64,000 nucleotides of DNA from Candidatus Nanosynbacter sp. TM7-075 (GCF_022828255.1 NZ_JAJQJW010000001.1:217984-281983); one strand, 5' to 3'; shown: positions 54,013 through 63,742, counted from the stretch's first letter. Notes: generated by a model from the letters alone, not told the origin. Numbers and translations are program-made.

Positions 54013-54555
54013 CTATTCAGCCTCCTCAAGCGCTTCCGAAATCAGCTTTGTATCTTTCTTCGCATCAATTTTCTCGCCCAAAACCTTGCCAGTCGCTTCA
54101 GCCACCAACTCTAGTGTCGAATTGTGCAGGTCTTTCTTAGCGTTTTCAATCTCTTGAGCAATCGTATTATGCGCTTCTTTAATCAAAGCTTCAGATTTGG
54201 CAGTCGCTTTTTTAGCCGCTTCTTCAACGACTTCGGTCGCTTCTTCTCGAGCAGACGCCACGATATCACTAGCTTGCGCTCGTGCTTTTCGCATAATTTC
54301 GGCGGTCATTTCTTCGGCTCGGTCGGCGTTTTCCTTGGCAGATTTTGCCGCCGCGTCAGCCGCTTTCAGGTCCTTTTCACGCTTGACGAGCATTTCCATC
54401 ATTGGCGGATAGACAAACTTGCGAAGAACAAATAGCAAGATTAAAAATGCTACCGTCTGAAACGCCAACAGCGCCCAATCAATACCTAGCGAATCAAACA
54501 AACCAGCTTTTTCCGATGCGCCAGAATTGGCAAATTGTGTTAATATTTTCTCCAC
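54013..54555 (-). CDS. atpF: ATP synthase F0 subunit b
   Basis: 180 aa. One membrane helix (LLAFQTVAFLILLFVLRKFVYPPM) then a long Ala/Glu/Lys coiled coil, the peripheral stator stalk. It directly precedes atpH. Confidence 0.93.
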   Translation of the reverse strand: MEKILTQFANSGASEKAGLFDSLGIDWALLAFQTVAFLILLFVLRKFVYPPMMEMLVKREKDLKAADAAAKSAKENADRAEEMTAEIMRKARAQASDIVASAREEATEVVEEAAKKATAKSEALIKEAHNTIAQEIENAKKDLHNSTLELVAEATGKVLGEKIDAKKDTKLISEALEEAE

Positions 54556-54571
54556 AATTTACTCCCGAAAA

Positions 54572-54784
54572 CTACATAACTTTGCCGACGATTGCTGCGA
54601 CGAAACCGATAATAGCAATAGCGTCGATGAATGAAATACCCAAGATCATCATTGTGCGTAGGTCGTTGATTTTTTCTGGGTTACGACCAGCTGCGTTCAT
54701 AGCTGCTGCGCCAACGATTGCGGCACCAATTGCTGCAAATGCTGCTGGGATTGCGTAGGTAAGTGTGAATGCTAATGCTTCCAT
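54572..54784 (-). CDS. atpE: ATP synthase F0 subunit c
   Basis: 70 aa, two membrane helices joined by the polar loop GRNPEK. The ion-binding carboxylate in helix 2 is Asp (GISFIDAIAIIGF) rather than the more common Glu. The Na+-binding Gln/Glu motif in helix 1 is absent (AAFAAIGAAIVG), so the enzyme probably uses H+. Confidence 0.94.
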   Translation of the reverse strand: MEALAFTLTYAIPAAFAAIGAAIVGAAAMNAAGRNPEKINDLRTMMILGISFIDAIAIIGFVAAIVGKVM

Positions 54785-54820
54785 GGTTAATATTCTCCTT
54801 TTAATTAATTATTACCTAAT

Positions 54821-55657
54821 TTAATCACTCTCTGATGTTGCTAATTTATTAGTTTCAACAGAGGAGTGAACTTCATCAATTGGCTCGTGCGAATCATGGT
54901 GAGCCAGCCCCAGGGAAATAAACACAGTTGATAGCATAAAGAAAATATACGCCTGAATACCGCCGATAAACAATTCAAAGAAATAGAACGGCTGCAGAGC
55001 TACGGGCGACAAAAACTTCGTCATGTAAGCGATAATTGCCAAGAGAATTTCGCCAGCCAAAACATTACCAAATAGGCGGAAACTAAGTCCCAGCATTCGC
55101 GAAAATTCAGCCACTAATTCCAAAATGCCAACAAATGACATAATTGGATCACGCAGCGGGTTAACGAAATATCGCCCCATATTACCCTTAAAACCCAAAT
55201 ACTTAAACGCGTAAATCTGAGCCGCAACAATCGTCACAATTGCCAAGCCGAATGTCATATTAAGATCCGCCACGCCACCGCGAAACAGCGGAGTGTGATG
55301 CTCACCGATAGTAATTGGACCAACGATCGGCAAAAGTCCCAGCCAATACTGCGCAACGATAAAGAAAAACAACGTAATACAAAGCGGAGCAACTTTACGT
55401 GCCCATTTTCGGTCCGGAATGACTTGGCAAACTGTATTATAAAGTCCGTCGAACGTCCACTGAATTAGTCTTGTGATAAAATTATGCTTCTTTTTACCTA
55501 AAACCGCCGCACGAGTACGGAACATTGCCCACACCAGCACGATCAATCCCAAGAATCCCATCAAGTGCGAATTCGTAATAGATACGCCAGCAATATTGAG
55601 AACTTCGTCAACCTTTACTGAAATATGCGGACCAGCGCTTGCCATATAATCAATCAT
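54821..55657 (-). CDS. atpB: ATP synthase F0 subunit a
   Basis: 278 aa. Multi-pass; the conserved Arg in SRMLGLSFRLFGNVLAGEI and the C-terminal helix FYFFELFIGGIQAYIFFML form the ion half-channels. The ATG overlaps the stop of the preceding small gene by 4 nt. Confidence 0.95.
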   Translation of the reverse strand: MIDYMASAGPHISVKVDEVLNIAGVSITNSHLMGFLGLIVLVWAMFRTRAAVLGKKKHNFITRLIQWTFDGLYNTVCQVIPDRKWARKVAPLCITLFFFIVAQYWLGLLPIVGPITIGEHHTPLFRGGVADLNMTFGLAIVTIVAAQIYAFKYLGFKGNMGRYFVNPLRDPIMSFVGILELVAEFSRMLGLSFRLFGNVLAGEILLAIIAYMTKFLSPVALQPFYFFELFIGGIQAYIFFMLSTVFISLGLAHHDSHEPIDEVHSSVETNKLATSESD

Positions 55658-55914
55658 TTCTTCAACTCCTGCTGTTTAATTTTAGCAATCTGCAAAGCTA
55701 CGAGAACCACTGAGATAATCGCGCCAGAAACAATTCCAGCAAGCAACCATCTCATCTTCATTCCGCTGACATTATCCAACCACAATCCTAACAAAGTCAA
55801 GCCAATCGTCGGCAAAAACATTCGCCACATTGTACCAATCATCGTCCTTGCCAAAATCATCATCGCACCAGAATCGCCTGTATCATTAGCCGAAATGTCA
55901 GTTTCTTTTACCAT
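55654..55914 (-). CDS. AtpI/AtpZ-like two-helix membrane protein
   Basis: 86 aa. Two hydrophobic helices (residues about 32-47 and 57-78) with a Lys-rich tail, at the head of the atp operon where atpI or atpZ is normally found. TATAGT and TTGCAA on the minus strand, 18 nt apart, just upstream, are the likely operon promoter. Known role of the family: assists c-ring assembly or Mg2+ uptake. Confidence 0.75.
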   Translation of the reverse strand: MVKETDISANDTGDSGAMMILARTMIGTMWRMFLPTIGLTLLGLWLDNVSGMKMRWLLAGIVSGAIISVVLVALQIAKIKQQELKK

Positions 55915-55953
55915 TACTTTCCACTATATCAATCTGTTATACTATTTTGCAAG

Positions 55954-56178
55954 ATGCCACGACGAAATTATTCAAAAAATAGTCAAAAAACCCAAAAAAC
56001 ATCATTGATGTCAATTTCAGGGTTGGCTAATTGTCAAAAAAAGCGTCGCTTCTCAACAGAGATAAAAGCCCGCCAAGCAGCAGAAATCCAAGAATTAGCA
56101 AACCCGAATTTGTCGATCGATATATACCACTGCGAATGGTGCAAAAATTGGCATTTGACGTCGAAGAATTCTAAATAG
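55954..56178 (+). CDS. Small Cys/His-containing protein (74 aa)
   Basis: Very basic N-terminus (MPRRNYSKNSQKTQKTSL) and a C-terminal YHCEWCKNWHLT, with His and two Cys forming a possible zinc site. TATACT at 55938-55943 is upstream. It overlaps the divergent atp promoter region. No family recognised, but the CxxC-His pattern suggests nucleic-acid binding. Confidence 0.7.
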   Translation: MPRRNYSKNSQKTQKTSLMSISGLANCQKKRRFSTEIKARQAAEIQELANPNLSIDIYHCEWCKNWHLTSKNSK

Positions 56179-56226
56179 ACGTAACCGTTATGTTATAATT
56201 GGAAGTGTTATTAAATAGGGGAATAT

Positions 56227-56514
56227 ATGAGCGAAGACACAACGAACAACCATCAAGACACAAAAGTTGTCGTGTACAACACTAGCTGGTGTGCGTTTTG
56301 CCACACGGAAATGGAATGGCTGAAGAAGCTGGGAATTGACTTTGTTTCCAAAGATATCGAGGCTGATCCTGGCGCAAAAGAGGAATTGCTAAATAAAAAT
56401 GGCGGCAATTTCCAAGGCGTGCCAGTAACGGATATTAACGGGGAATTAGTGCTTGGTTTTGATCGACCGAAACTACAAGATTTGCTACGAAAAAACGGCT
56501 TACTAGCCGACTAA
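56227..56514 (+). CDS. Glutaredoxin-family protein
   Basis: 95 aa. Thioredoxin fold with redox motif CAFC in NTSWCAFCHTEMEWL, cis-Pro in GVPVT, and GFDRPKLQDLL. Reduces disulfides or mycothiol/glutathione mixed disulfides, depending on the reductant available. A terminator follows the stop. Confidence 0.92.
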   Translation: MSEDTTNNHQDTKVVVYNTSWCAFCHTEMEWLKKLGIDFVSKDIEADPGAKEELLNKNGGNFQGVPVTDINGELVLGFDRPKLQDLLRKNGLLAD

Positions 56515-56535
56515 TTTTCTTAAAAACGATTCAAT

Positions 56536-56567
56536 ATTTTCCGTCAAATTCTGGCGGAAAATTTTTA
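56536..56567. terminator. Terminator between glutaredoxin and ABC-F genes
   Basis: ATTTTCCG / CGGAAAAT with T-run; convergent genes share it. Confidence 0.8.
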
Positions 56568-58223
56568 TTCTGCGCCAATTTGCACAACTTTGCCGCCAAG
56601 TTTTTCGCGGAAATAATTATCGTGGCTGACGTAAAGAATCGCGCCGGAATATTTGGCCAACGCCGTTTCCAGTTCTTCGATGCTCGGCAAATCCAAGTGA
56701 TTCGTCGGCTCGTCTAAAATCAGCAGTTGCGGGTCGTTCGCCAGCATAGCAATAATCTGAAAACGCGCCTTTTGACCGCCAGACAAGCGAGCCAGCGGCG
56801 TCATCCGATCAGCGTCCGTGAACAAATAGTCAGCCAAAAGTTGCCGAATTTTCGTATCAGAAATCGACAAATCGCGACTCATGTATAACTTTTCAATTGC
56901 TTTTTCTAGCGGATCAGACAGATATCGCTCGTCAATTTCTTGCTCATAAACGCCAATTCGAACCTGCGGATCAAGGAAAATATCGCCAGAATAAAGAACA
57001 GGACCGCCGTCAAAACTCTTGCCCGACGCCAAAATCATCCGAATCAACGTAGTCTTACCAGCGCCATTACGACCTCTAATTTCAATCGCTTCACCTTCGC
57101 GCAAATCAATATTCACGTCCTCAAACAATATCCGCTCACCAATCCCAACCGCCACATTTTCCGCGCGAACCAACACGTGCTGACTGCGGCTAGAAGCGTC
57201 TTTCATGCTCAGGCGAATATTACGCGACTTGAATTTTCCGTAACGCTCGGCCGATTTATAATCCAATTGACCAACGGATTCCTTGTCAATCCAAAACGTC
57301 GGCTTTTCCATTTCCGACAATTCCTCCAGCTCCGCTCGCGCCTCATTCTCCAAGCGCTTAAATTTCTGAATTGTGCCAGGATTACGCGACTTTTCCTTAA
57401 GCCGCTGATAATCCAAAACTTTTTGTTTCAGGTTAACAATTCGCTTCTCAATCTGCTCAAAATTATTCATTCCAGCCGTCGTAGCTTGAGCGTTCTGCTT
57501 CAAATACGCGTCGTAATTTCCACGGTAACTAACGGCTTGTCCGTCCTTAATCTCAACTATTCGATCAACTTGCCCAAGCACGTCTCGGTCATGCGTAATT
57601 ATCAACATCGCTTGATGCGGCTGCGAATTCATCCAATCAATAAACTGCTGTTTCGCAACGTAATCCATGTGGTTTGTCGGCTCGTCAATCAGCGCCAAAT
57701 GCGCCTCCGAGTGCATAATTTTAACAATCTCAACTAATCTTTTCTGACCACCAGACAGGGAAGAAATCTTCCGATCACCATAACCGTCTAATTGAAAATT
57801 ACTCAGCTCTCGCTCAATTTTTTCTTCAACTTGATAAAATCCTTTTTGGTCAAATCGTTCCAGGGCTTGCGTATATTCCTCAATTTTTCGCATATTGTCG
57901 CCCATAGTCAGCGGATATTCATCGATGATTTTCTTAAGCTTGGAATATTCTGGAAGTCCACCAAGAATATACGAAATGACCGTTTGATCGCCCAATCCAT
58001 GATGCTCCTGAGCGGTAGTCGCAACCGTAATGCCGCGCCGAAAAATAACTTCGCCCGTATAATCAGTATCTTTTCCGCTCAATATTCCAAACAGCGTCGA
58101 CTTGCCAACACCGTTACGACCAACCACACCAACTTTCTCGCCGTCGTCCACGCTGAACTTGACGTCTTTCATCAACGTCTTATCGCCAAAACTTTTCTCA
58201 GTAATGTGAATGTCGGCTATCAT
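56565..58223 (-). CDS. ABC-F family ATPase
   Basis: About 552 aa, two ATP-binding cassettes: first GRNGVGKST, LSGGQKRLVEI, LALIDEPTNHMD; second GRNGAGKTT, LSGGQKARFQI, LLILDEPTNHLD. The Lys/Arg-rich linker (ERYGKFKSR) lies between. No membrane domain, so it acts on the ribosome (ABC-F translation factor) rather than as a transporter. Start at 58223 (MIADIHITEK) chosen over an upstream in-frame codon at 58265. Confidence 0.92.
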   Translation of the reverse strand: MIADIHITEKSFGDKTLMKDVKFSVDDGEKVGVVGRNGVGKSTLFGILSGKDTDYTGEVIFRRGITVATTAQEHHGLGDQTVISYILGGLPEYSKLKKIIDEYPLTMGDNMRKIEEYTQALERFDQKGFYQVEEKIERELSNFQLDGYGDRKISSLSGGQKRLVEIVKIMHSEAHLALIDEPTNHMDYVAKQQFIDWMNSQPHQAMLIITHDRDVLGQVDRIVEIKDGQAVSYRGNYDAYLKQNAQATTAGMNNFEQIEKRIVNLKQKVLDYQRLKEKSRNPGTIQKFKRLENEARAELEELSEMEKPTFWIDKESVGQLDYKSAERYGKFKSRNIRLSMKDASSRSQHVLVRAENVAVGIGERILFEDVNIDLREGEAIEIRGRNGAGKTTLIRMILASGKSFDGGPVLYSGDIFLDPQVRIGVYEQEIDERYLSDPLEKAIEKLYMSRDLSISDTKIRQLLADYLFTDADRMTPLARLSGGQKARFQIIAMLANDPQLLILDEPTNHLDLPSIEELETALAKYSGAILYVSHDNYFREKLGGKVVQIGAE

Positions 58224-58312
58224 GCTTGAGATATTGTAACATAAGTCATATTTCAGCCGCACCAAACTAGCCTAAATATACTGTCGCGTTAAGTTTTGCT
58301 ATAATATAATTC

Positions 58313-58789
58313 ATGTCAAAGCCAAAAGCCAAAAAACCAGCCACACAGAACATTGTCAATCGTCGCGCACGGTTTGATTATGAACTTGGCGAAGAAATTG
58401 TAGCTGGCTTGGTTTTAACTGGAATGGAAGTGCGAGCCGCCAGAGAAGGTCACGTCCAGCTTAAAGGCTCATTTGTTAGCTTAAGAAATGGCGAACTATG
58501 GCTAAATAACGCCAGCTTTTCACTGCGATTAAACGTTCGCGGAGAAGCAAATAGCCGCTCAGTCGACACTTCAGCGCGGAAATTATTGGTAAGTAAAAAA
58601 CAATTGTCCAATTTTACAGAGGCCAAAAAACAGGGAATGACAATTGTCCCGACCAAATTGTTGACCAATGGAAAATTCATTAAAGTCGTAATTGCGCTCG
58701 GAAAAGGTAAGAAAAATTACGACAAAAGACAAACCATCAAACGCCGCGATCAAGACCGAGAAACCAGGCGGCTTATCTCTAATAGATAG
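58313..58789 (+). CDS. smpB: SsrA-binding protein SmpB
   Basis: 158 aa. INVNRRARFDYELGEEIVAGLVLTGMEVRAAREGHVQLKGSFV-type beta barrel and a basic C-terminal tail (DRETRRLISNR). Delivers tmRNA to stalled ribosomes in trans-translation; no standard ssrA gene was found in this window. TATAAT at 58300-58305 is 7 nt before the ATG. Confidence 0.95.
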   Translation: MSKPKAKKPATQNIVNRRARFDYELGEEIVAGLVLTGMEVRAAREGHVQLKGSFVSLRNGELWLNNASFSLRLNVRGEANSRSVDTSARKLLVSKKQLSNFTEAKKQGMTIVPTKLLTNGKFIKVVIALGKGKKNYDKRQTIKRRDQDRETRRLISNR

Positions 58790-58818
58790 CCGCACCGATT
58801 ACAAAATCAGCCTGAGAT

Positions 58819-60117
58819 TTATTGATTTTCGCGCGCGTCAATTAGCCTTTGATAGAGCTTTTCAAGCTTCTTCACTTGACTGCGCTCCGTAAACTTGTTG
58901 GCTAATTTTTTACTTTCAGCACTAAACTCCGCTTGTTTCTTCGGGCTTTTTAGAATTGCAATTACTTTTTCTGCGACACTTTCTGGATTATTCTCTGCAA
59001 AATAGCCATTGACTCCGTCCTTCACAACCTCTGAAACTTCCTTGTCAATAATAACAATCGGCTTTCCGGCGTGAGCAGCTTCGTGAAGAACCCAGCCTTG
59101 CGTATCTTTAAGCGAAGGAAAAGTAAACACGTTCATTACTTTATACGCCACGCCCAAATCTTCTCGTGGCATAGCGCCAGTAAATATAATCCTATCCGCA
59201 AAATCCGTCTCGGCTGCCATTTTTTCCAAAGTCTTTCGATATTCAAAATCACCGACAAACAACAGCTTTGATTTCGGACGAGCTTCGGCAATAAACTCGC
59301 TAAACGCCTGAATCAAAATTGGCAAATTCTTTTCCTCGCCCAAACGCCCAACAAATCCAAACACTTCATCTTTTTCGTCAAGACCCCATTGCTCGCGAAA
59401 TTCTGCAACTCGTTTCGCGCTCGCCCGCGGAAGAGCATTCACGCCGTTTGGCATTAAAGTAACATCGTAGGTGTAATCTTCGGTCTGCCAAGATTCCAAT
59501 TGATCGCGGCTTTTACGCGACAGAGCAATCACCGCATCTGCCTTGCTATATAAAATAGTAATAACGCGCTCAATAATATCTTTATTCCATTTCGTTACGC
59601 CACTACGCGGACGGTAAAGCTTGGCAACTTCCAGCAAATCTTGTCCGTTCAATTTCACCGACAATGGAAAAACCACTCCCGCCAACGCCAAAACTCCCGG
59701 CAAAACCGCAGGATAATGATCGACGAATTCGTATAGATCCGTACAATGCTGGATAATCAAAGGAATATTATTTTTCTTCGCCGCCTTCACGCCCAATAGA
59801 CCAATTTGCGACGGCGTAAAAATATGAACGACGTCCAGATGCATATTGGCAATTTGACGCTGCACCACAGGAGGGAAGAACACCGACGTGTCGTAATCAT
59901 CAAAAAACGCGCCCGTAATTGAGCGGAAACGAATTATTCGACTATTTTCATCTTCGTGGAGAAGTTCGGCTTGCTTGGACGGACTAATAGACTTTGCTGG
60001 GCAAAAAACATAAACCTCATGCCCCAAAGCTTCCAGCTCGCGCTTTAATGATTCGACAACGTAAACGATACCGTTAATGGACGGCCTGTAGCTGTCCGTA
60101 AAAAGTCCTATCCTCAT
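58819..60117 (-). CDS. GT4 glycosyltransferase (diacylglycerol-glucosyltransferase-like)
   Basis: 432 aa. GT-B with N-terminal IGLFTDSYRPSINGIVY, typical of alpha-glucosyl diacylglycerol synthases and mannosyltransferases, and C-terminal LHEAAHAGKPIVIIDKEV. May make membrane glycolipid. TATAAT (minus, 60127-60132) is 9 nt before the ATG. A second GT4 gene precedes it. Confidence 0.83.
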   Translation of the reverse strand: MRIGLFTDSYRPSINGIVYVVESLKRELEALGHEVYVFCPAKSISPSKQAELLHEDENSRIIRFRSITGAFFDDYDTSVFFPPVVQRQIANMHLDVVHIFTPSQIGLLGVKAAKKNNIPLIIQHCTDLYEFVDHYPAVLPGVLALAGVVFPLSVKLNGQDLLEVAKLYRPRSGVTKWNKDIIERVITILYSKADAVIALSRKSRDQLESWQTEDYTYDVTLMPNGVNALPRASAKRVAEFREQWGLDEKDEVFGFVGRLGEEKNLPILIQAFSEFIAEARPKSKLLFVGDFEYRKTLEKMAAETDFADRIIFTGAMPREDLGVAYKVMNVFTFPSLKDTQGWVLHEAAHAGKPIVIIDKEVSEVVKDGVNGYFAENNPESVAEKVIAILKSPKKQAEFSAESKKLANKFTERSQVKKLEKLYQRLIDARENQ

Positions 60118-60136
60118 AATAGCCCCATTATACCAT

Positions 60137-61162
60137 TTATATCAGCGATCGATAAAATTCGACCAATCGCTCGGCGCCAGCACTACTGTCAAAACGTTTG
60201 GCAATCTTTTCTGCTAATCGGCATTGTTGGCTATAAAATTTCTTATTTCGCCTCAGTTTATCAACTTGAGTGACAAAGTCGCTATCAGACGAAGCCATTA
60301 CCGCCCCATCTCTAAATGTTGTGTCATAATCAGAAATATCTCGCAAGACAACAGGTAATCCTGCGGCAGCAGCCTCAACAACAACCAAACCGAAGGTTTC
60401 CTGCTCGCTCGGCAATACAAATACATCGGCCGCACGGTAATAATCAGCAACATCGTCAAGCGGTATCACACCGGTAAATTTCAAATTCTTTGGCGGATTA
60501 TTCATCATTCTTTGCATAGCACCATTCTCAGCCGCAATCACTCCAAACGGCACGCCGCCGACCCATACAAACTCCACATCAGGCATCTTTTCTGCCATAT
60601 TAAAAAACACATCGACACGCTTACGTGGCTGCACTTGACCACTTCCAACGACCACAAAAGCATCATTGCTAATGCCAAGCTTTTGTCTAGCAGATTTCTT
60701 CTTCGCCGGTGAATTGGCATATTTTGCCGTATCTATAGTGTTATATAATATAGAAATTGGCTTCTTGACACCAATTTTTTCCAGTTCATTCTTTGTATAA
60801 TCAGATACCGCTAAAACCAAGTCAGCTTTATTATAAAACCATCGTAAATACGCGCGAGCAAGTGGCTCTAGCAACTTCGCGCCCTTAATACTGCCTATAA
60901 AAGAAGCTGGTACAACATGAGCAGACACAACCTTCTTTCCGCCAGATTGACGCATTTTTTTCATCGAATACAGTCCGGTAGTTTGCGCATGGACTATATC
61001 CGCATCTAACCGAGCCTTATTCACCGCAATATCAATATCATTACGATCTTTAAGCGCATTTGTCATCTCTACAAAGGCCGTATGCACACCATGACCCTGA
61101 ACAGTGAATTCGCTCTCAGAAATCATATCAACAATTAGTTTTTTATCGTCTTTCTTACTCAT
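60137..61162 (-). CDS. GT4 glycosyltransferase
   Basis: 341 aa. GT-B with VSAHVVPASFIGSIKG in the acceptor domain and EQETFGLVVVEAAAAGLPVVL, the donor-binding signature. TATACT lies 6 nt before the ATG (minus strand). Possibly acts with the neighbouring GT4 on envelope glycolipid. Confidence 0.84.
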   Translation of the reverse strand: MSKKDDKKLIVDMISESEFTVQGHGVHTAFVEMTNALKDRNDIDIAVNKARLDADIVHAQTTGLYSMKKMRQSGGKKVVSAHVVPASFIGSIKGAKLLEPLARAYLRWFYNKADLVLAVSDYTKNELEKIGVKKPISILYNTIDTAKYANSPAKKKSARQKLGISNDAFVVVGSGQVQPRKRVDVFFNMAEKMPDVEFVWVGGVPFGVIAAENGAMQRMMNNPPKNLKFTGVIPLDDVADYYRAADVFVLPSEQETFGLVVVEAAAAGLPVVLRDISDYDTTFRDGAVMASSDSDFVTQVDKLRRNKKFYSQQCRLAEKIAKRFDSSAGAERLVEFYRSLI

Positions 61163-61182
61163 ACCTACAGTATAGCAAATAA

Positions 61183-61986
61183 TTATTCCGCCAATATCAA
61201 TTCGGCAACCAGTTCTGGGCTATCCAACACCGACAAATGTCCCGTATCAAGCTCCACAAATTTATCAATTTTTACACCATCGGCGGCGTTCACAGGAAGC
61301 GAAATCTTGTCCCGTCGCCCAACTATCAATCCCGTAAACTCACGCTCAGAAATAATAATTTTATTGCCTCGAGAAATGTCCCGTGCAATTTTCGATTGCT
61401 CCAAATATTGCTGCCGCGTTACTCGCGTATTTTTCGTCAGCCACCGTATCAAATCCACGGTGCTTTTCCGTCTATTATTCACCAAGCACAGCCCACGGAA
61501 CACCGAAAAATAATAGTTCAAATAAATATATTGACTTATACGACGAGTGCGGTAAAAGAACGACGAGGAAATTCTCGACATAACCGAAGTTTTCATCGGA
61601 GGACTGATGTACCAAATTTTCCGGCATCGCATTTTATTTGCCGCCAAACATCCAAGCGAATGGGCAACAACCTCGTCAACTGACACGCCTTTACCGTCAA
61701 AAGCCGACATCAAATTCATCGCCCAATTTTCAATATCGATCATTTTCATATCTTTTATCAATTGACTTCTGCCGTGAGAAGGCAAGTCAACAAACACCAA
61801 ATTCGCGTCATTTTTCAGGTGATAAGCCAGCGGAATCATTCCGTGAAAATCTCCACCAATGCCGTGAATTAGCAAAATAGTTTTATTCGAGCCGCCTTGA
61901 TAAAAATAGCAAGCAGTTTTCACACCTCCGACGTCCATGAAATCGCTTGATATTTCGCCCAAAAACTTATCGTACATTGGTAGCAT
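61183..61986 (-). CDS. Alpha/beta-hydrolase
   Basis: About 267 aa. IHGIGGDFHGMIPLAYHL (oxyanion hole), nucleophile Ser in VAHSLG, and C-terminal His in DTGHLSVLD. Substrate unknown. The start is probably the ATG at 61986: a TATAAT (minus strand, 61996-62001) precedes it by 9 nt, the in-frame ATG at 61992 being only 3 nt away. Divergent from exoA; the two -10 boxes are 9 nt apart. Confidence 0.85.
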   Translation of the reverse strand: MLPMYDKFLGEISSDFMDVGGVKTACYFYQGGSNKTILLIHGIGGDFHGMIPLAYHLKNDANLVFVDLPSHGRSQLIKDMKMIDIENWAMNLMSAFDGKGVSVDEVVAHSLGCLAANKMRCRKIWYISPPMKTSVMSRISSSFFYRTRRISQYIYLNYYFSVFRGLCLVNNRRKSTVDLIRWLTKNTRVTRQQYLEQSKIARDISRGNKIIISEREFTGLIVGRRDKISLPVNAADGVKIDKFVELDTGHLSVLDSPELVAELILAE

Positions 61987-62022
61987 ATTCATTAAATTAT
62001 ATCATCACGGTATAATAAAATT

Positions 62023-62823
62023 ATGAAGCTTTTCTCTTGGAACGTAAACGGCATTCGTGCAGTTATAAATAAAGGTGAATTCGCGAAGTTTATTAACACG
62101 TACAATCCAGATATTTTATGTCTACAGGAAACTAAGGCCGCCAGAGATCAGGTTGAAATTGACCTACCGAATTATCACGAGCATTTCTATTCCGCCGCCA
62201 AAAAAGGCTATTCCGGCACGGCGATTTTCTCTAAAATCCCACCCTTAAGCTGGCGTGACGGTTTTCCGCCAAACATCATTGAGCAATTTGACTTAACGGG
62301 CGACGAATACGGCAATCCAGCCGACGAAGGACGAATTATCACCGCCGAATTTGACGATTTCTGGGTTGTCAATTGCTACACTCCGAACTCAAAAGGGGAT
62401 TTGAGCCGATTAGATTTGCGATATAAAAAATGGGATAAGGCGGTGTTGGCTTATCTGGAAGAGCTGGAATTGTCAAAGCCAGTCCTTTATTGTGGCGATA
62501 TGAACGTGGCACATCAGGAAATTGACTTGGCAAATCCGAAACCCAACGTCGGCAAGCACGGCTTCACCGACGAAGAGCGGGAAGGTTTTCAGAACTATTT
62601 GGACGCTGGATTTACGGACACTTTCCGGACGGTTTTCCCTGAAAAAACTGGCGCTTATACTTGGTGGACGCATTGGGCGAATGCCAGAGCACGAAATGTT
62701 GGTTGGCGGATTGACTATTGGCTGGCATCGCGTGAAATTGCAAATCGCGTTACTAATCCGCAAATTCATCCAGAACAAATGGGTAGCGATCATTGTCCGG
62801 TGAGTATTGAGGTAAATTTGTAA
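62023..62823 (+). CDS. exoA: Exodeoxyribonuclease III
   Basis: 266 aa. EEP-fold AP endonuclease: SWNVNGIRAVINKGEF, LCLQETKAARDQ, NCYTPNS, GDMNVAHQEIDLANP, and the C-terminal GWRIDYWLAS and GSDHCPV. Cuts DNA at abasic sites and degrades 3' ends in base-excision repair. TATAAT at 62011-62016 is 6 nt upstream of the ATG. Its TAA overlaps the next ATG by 1 nt. Confidence 0.95.
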   Translation: MKLFSWNVNGIRAVINKGEFAKFINTYNPDILCLQETKAARDQVEIDLPNYHEHFYSAAKKGYSGTAIFSKIPPLSWRDGFPPNIIEQFDLTGDEYGNPADEGRIITAEFDDFWVVNCYTPNSKGDLSRLDLRYKKWDKAVLAYLEELELSKPVLYCGDMNVAHQEIDLANPKPNVGKHGFTDEEREGFQNYLDAGFTDTFRTVFPEKTGAYTWWTHWANARARNVGWRIDYWLASREIANRVTNPQIHPEQMGSDHCPVSIEVNL

Positions 62824-63614
62824 TGGATATGAAATTTTGGCACAAACAAGAACCAGGAAAGCCACTTTTTCCGGATGTTGAATGGAACAAGCCAGAACGA
62901 CGCGACCAAGCGGGAAAATTAGGAATCATCGGCGGTAACAAATTAGGCTTTTTGGCGGTGGCAGAAAGTTACCAAGAGGCGCTCAAGGCTGGCGTAGGTG
63001 AGGCTCGCGTTTTACTCCCTGACGCCTTGAAAAAAAATGTTCCCGCGAATATGACCGACGTTTTATTCGCACCGACAAACCAATCAGGGAGTTTGGCAAA
63101 CGAAGCGCTCACTGAAACTTTGGCGCTGGAAAGATGGGCGGACGTATTGCTATTATGCGGCGACGCTGGGCGGAATAGTCAGACGGCAATTGTCTACGAA
63201 GAATTGATCAAAAAGTCAGAAATTCCCGTCGTTCTGACGCGAGATGCGATTGACCTTGTGCAGAATAGTTTTCAGGAAATTTTGGACAATCCGCACGTGG
63301 TTTTCGTAGCAAGTCTGGCGCAAGTTCAGAAAATATTCCGCGCAATTTTTTATCCAAAAATGATTACGTTCAGTATTCAATTGTCGCAACTCGTTGAAGC
63401 GCTTCACAAATTCACCATCACATATCCCGTAACCATTTGCGTTTTTCATGCCGACAATTTAATAATTGCCCACAGCGGAGAAGTCGTCACCCAAAAATGG
63501 GACGCACCAATGGCAATTTGGCGGGGAACCGTCGGCGCCCGCGCCGCAAGTTACTTGATTTGGTCGCCGAAAGCGCCGTTAGCAGCAATCAGCACCGCTA
63601 TTTGCAAAATGTAG
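62823..63614 (+). CDS. ADP-dependent NAD(P)HX dehydratase-like protein
   Basis: 263 aa. Ribokinase-like CARKD domain: GKLGIIGGNKLGFLAVAES, GVGEARVLLPDA, and LLLCGDAGRNSQT. Repairs hydrated NADH. The catalytic GxGxG and later GGTGD elements are weaker than usual (GTVGARAASYLIW), so activity is less certain. Start overlaps exoA stop (TAATG). Confidence 0.75.
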   Translation: MDMKFWHKQEPGKPLFPDVEWNKPERRDQAGKLGIIGGNKLGFLAVAESYQEALKAGVGEARVLLPDALKKNVPANMTDVLFAPTNQSGSLANEALTETLALERWADVLLLCGDAGRNSQTAIVYEELIKKSEIPVVLTRDAIDLVQNSFQEILDNPHVVFVASLAQVQKIFRAIFYPKMITFSIQLSQLVEALHKFTITYPVTICVFHADNLIIAHSGEVVTQKWDAPMAIWRGTVGARAASYLIWSPKAPLAAISTAICKM

Positions 63615-63632
63615 CTTCTTATAAATATCCGC

Positions 63633-63742
63633 TTGACATTACGTACAATTAGTTGTATTATACTACCAAGCTTTCGCCGCGACTTGTCAAGGGCGAGAGT
63701 AGCCCTTAGTCGTGAGTGAAGCACTTCTTGAAAGGAAGTGTC
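63633..63742 (+). promoter_or_regulatory. Promoter and folded leader of the tiny membrane protein
   Basis: TTGACA (63633-63638), 17 nt, TATTAT (63656-63661). Leader: CGACT (63680-63684)/AGTCG (63708-63712) with inner AAGGGC/GCCCTT, then CACTTC (63722-63727)/GAAGTG (63735-63740). The second hairpin hides part of the AAAGGAAG ribosome-binding site, which would let translation be switched. Confidence 0.6.
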
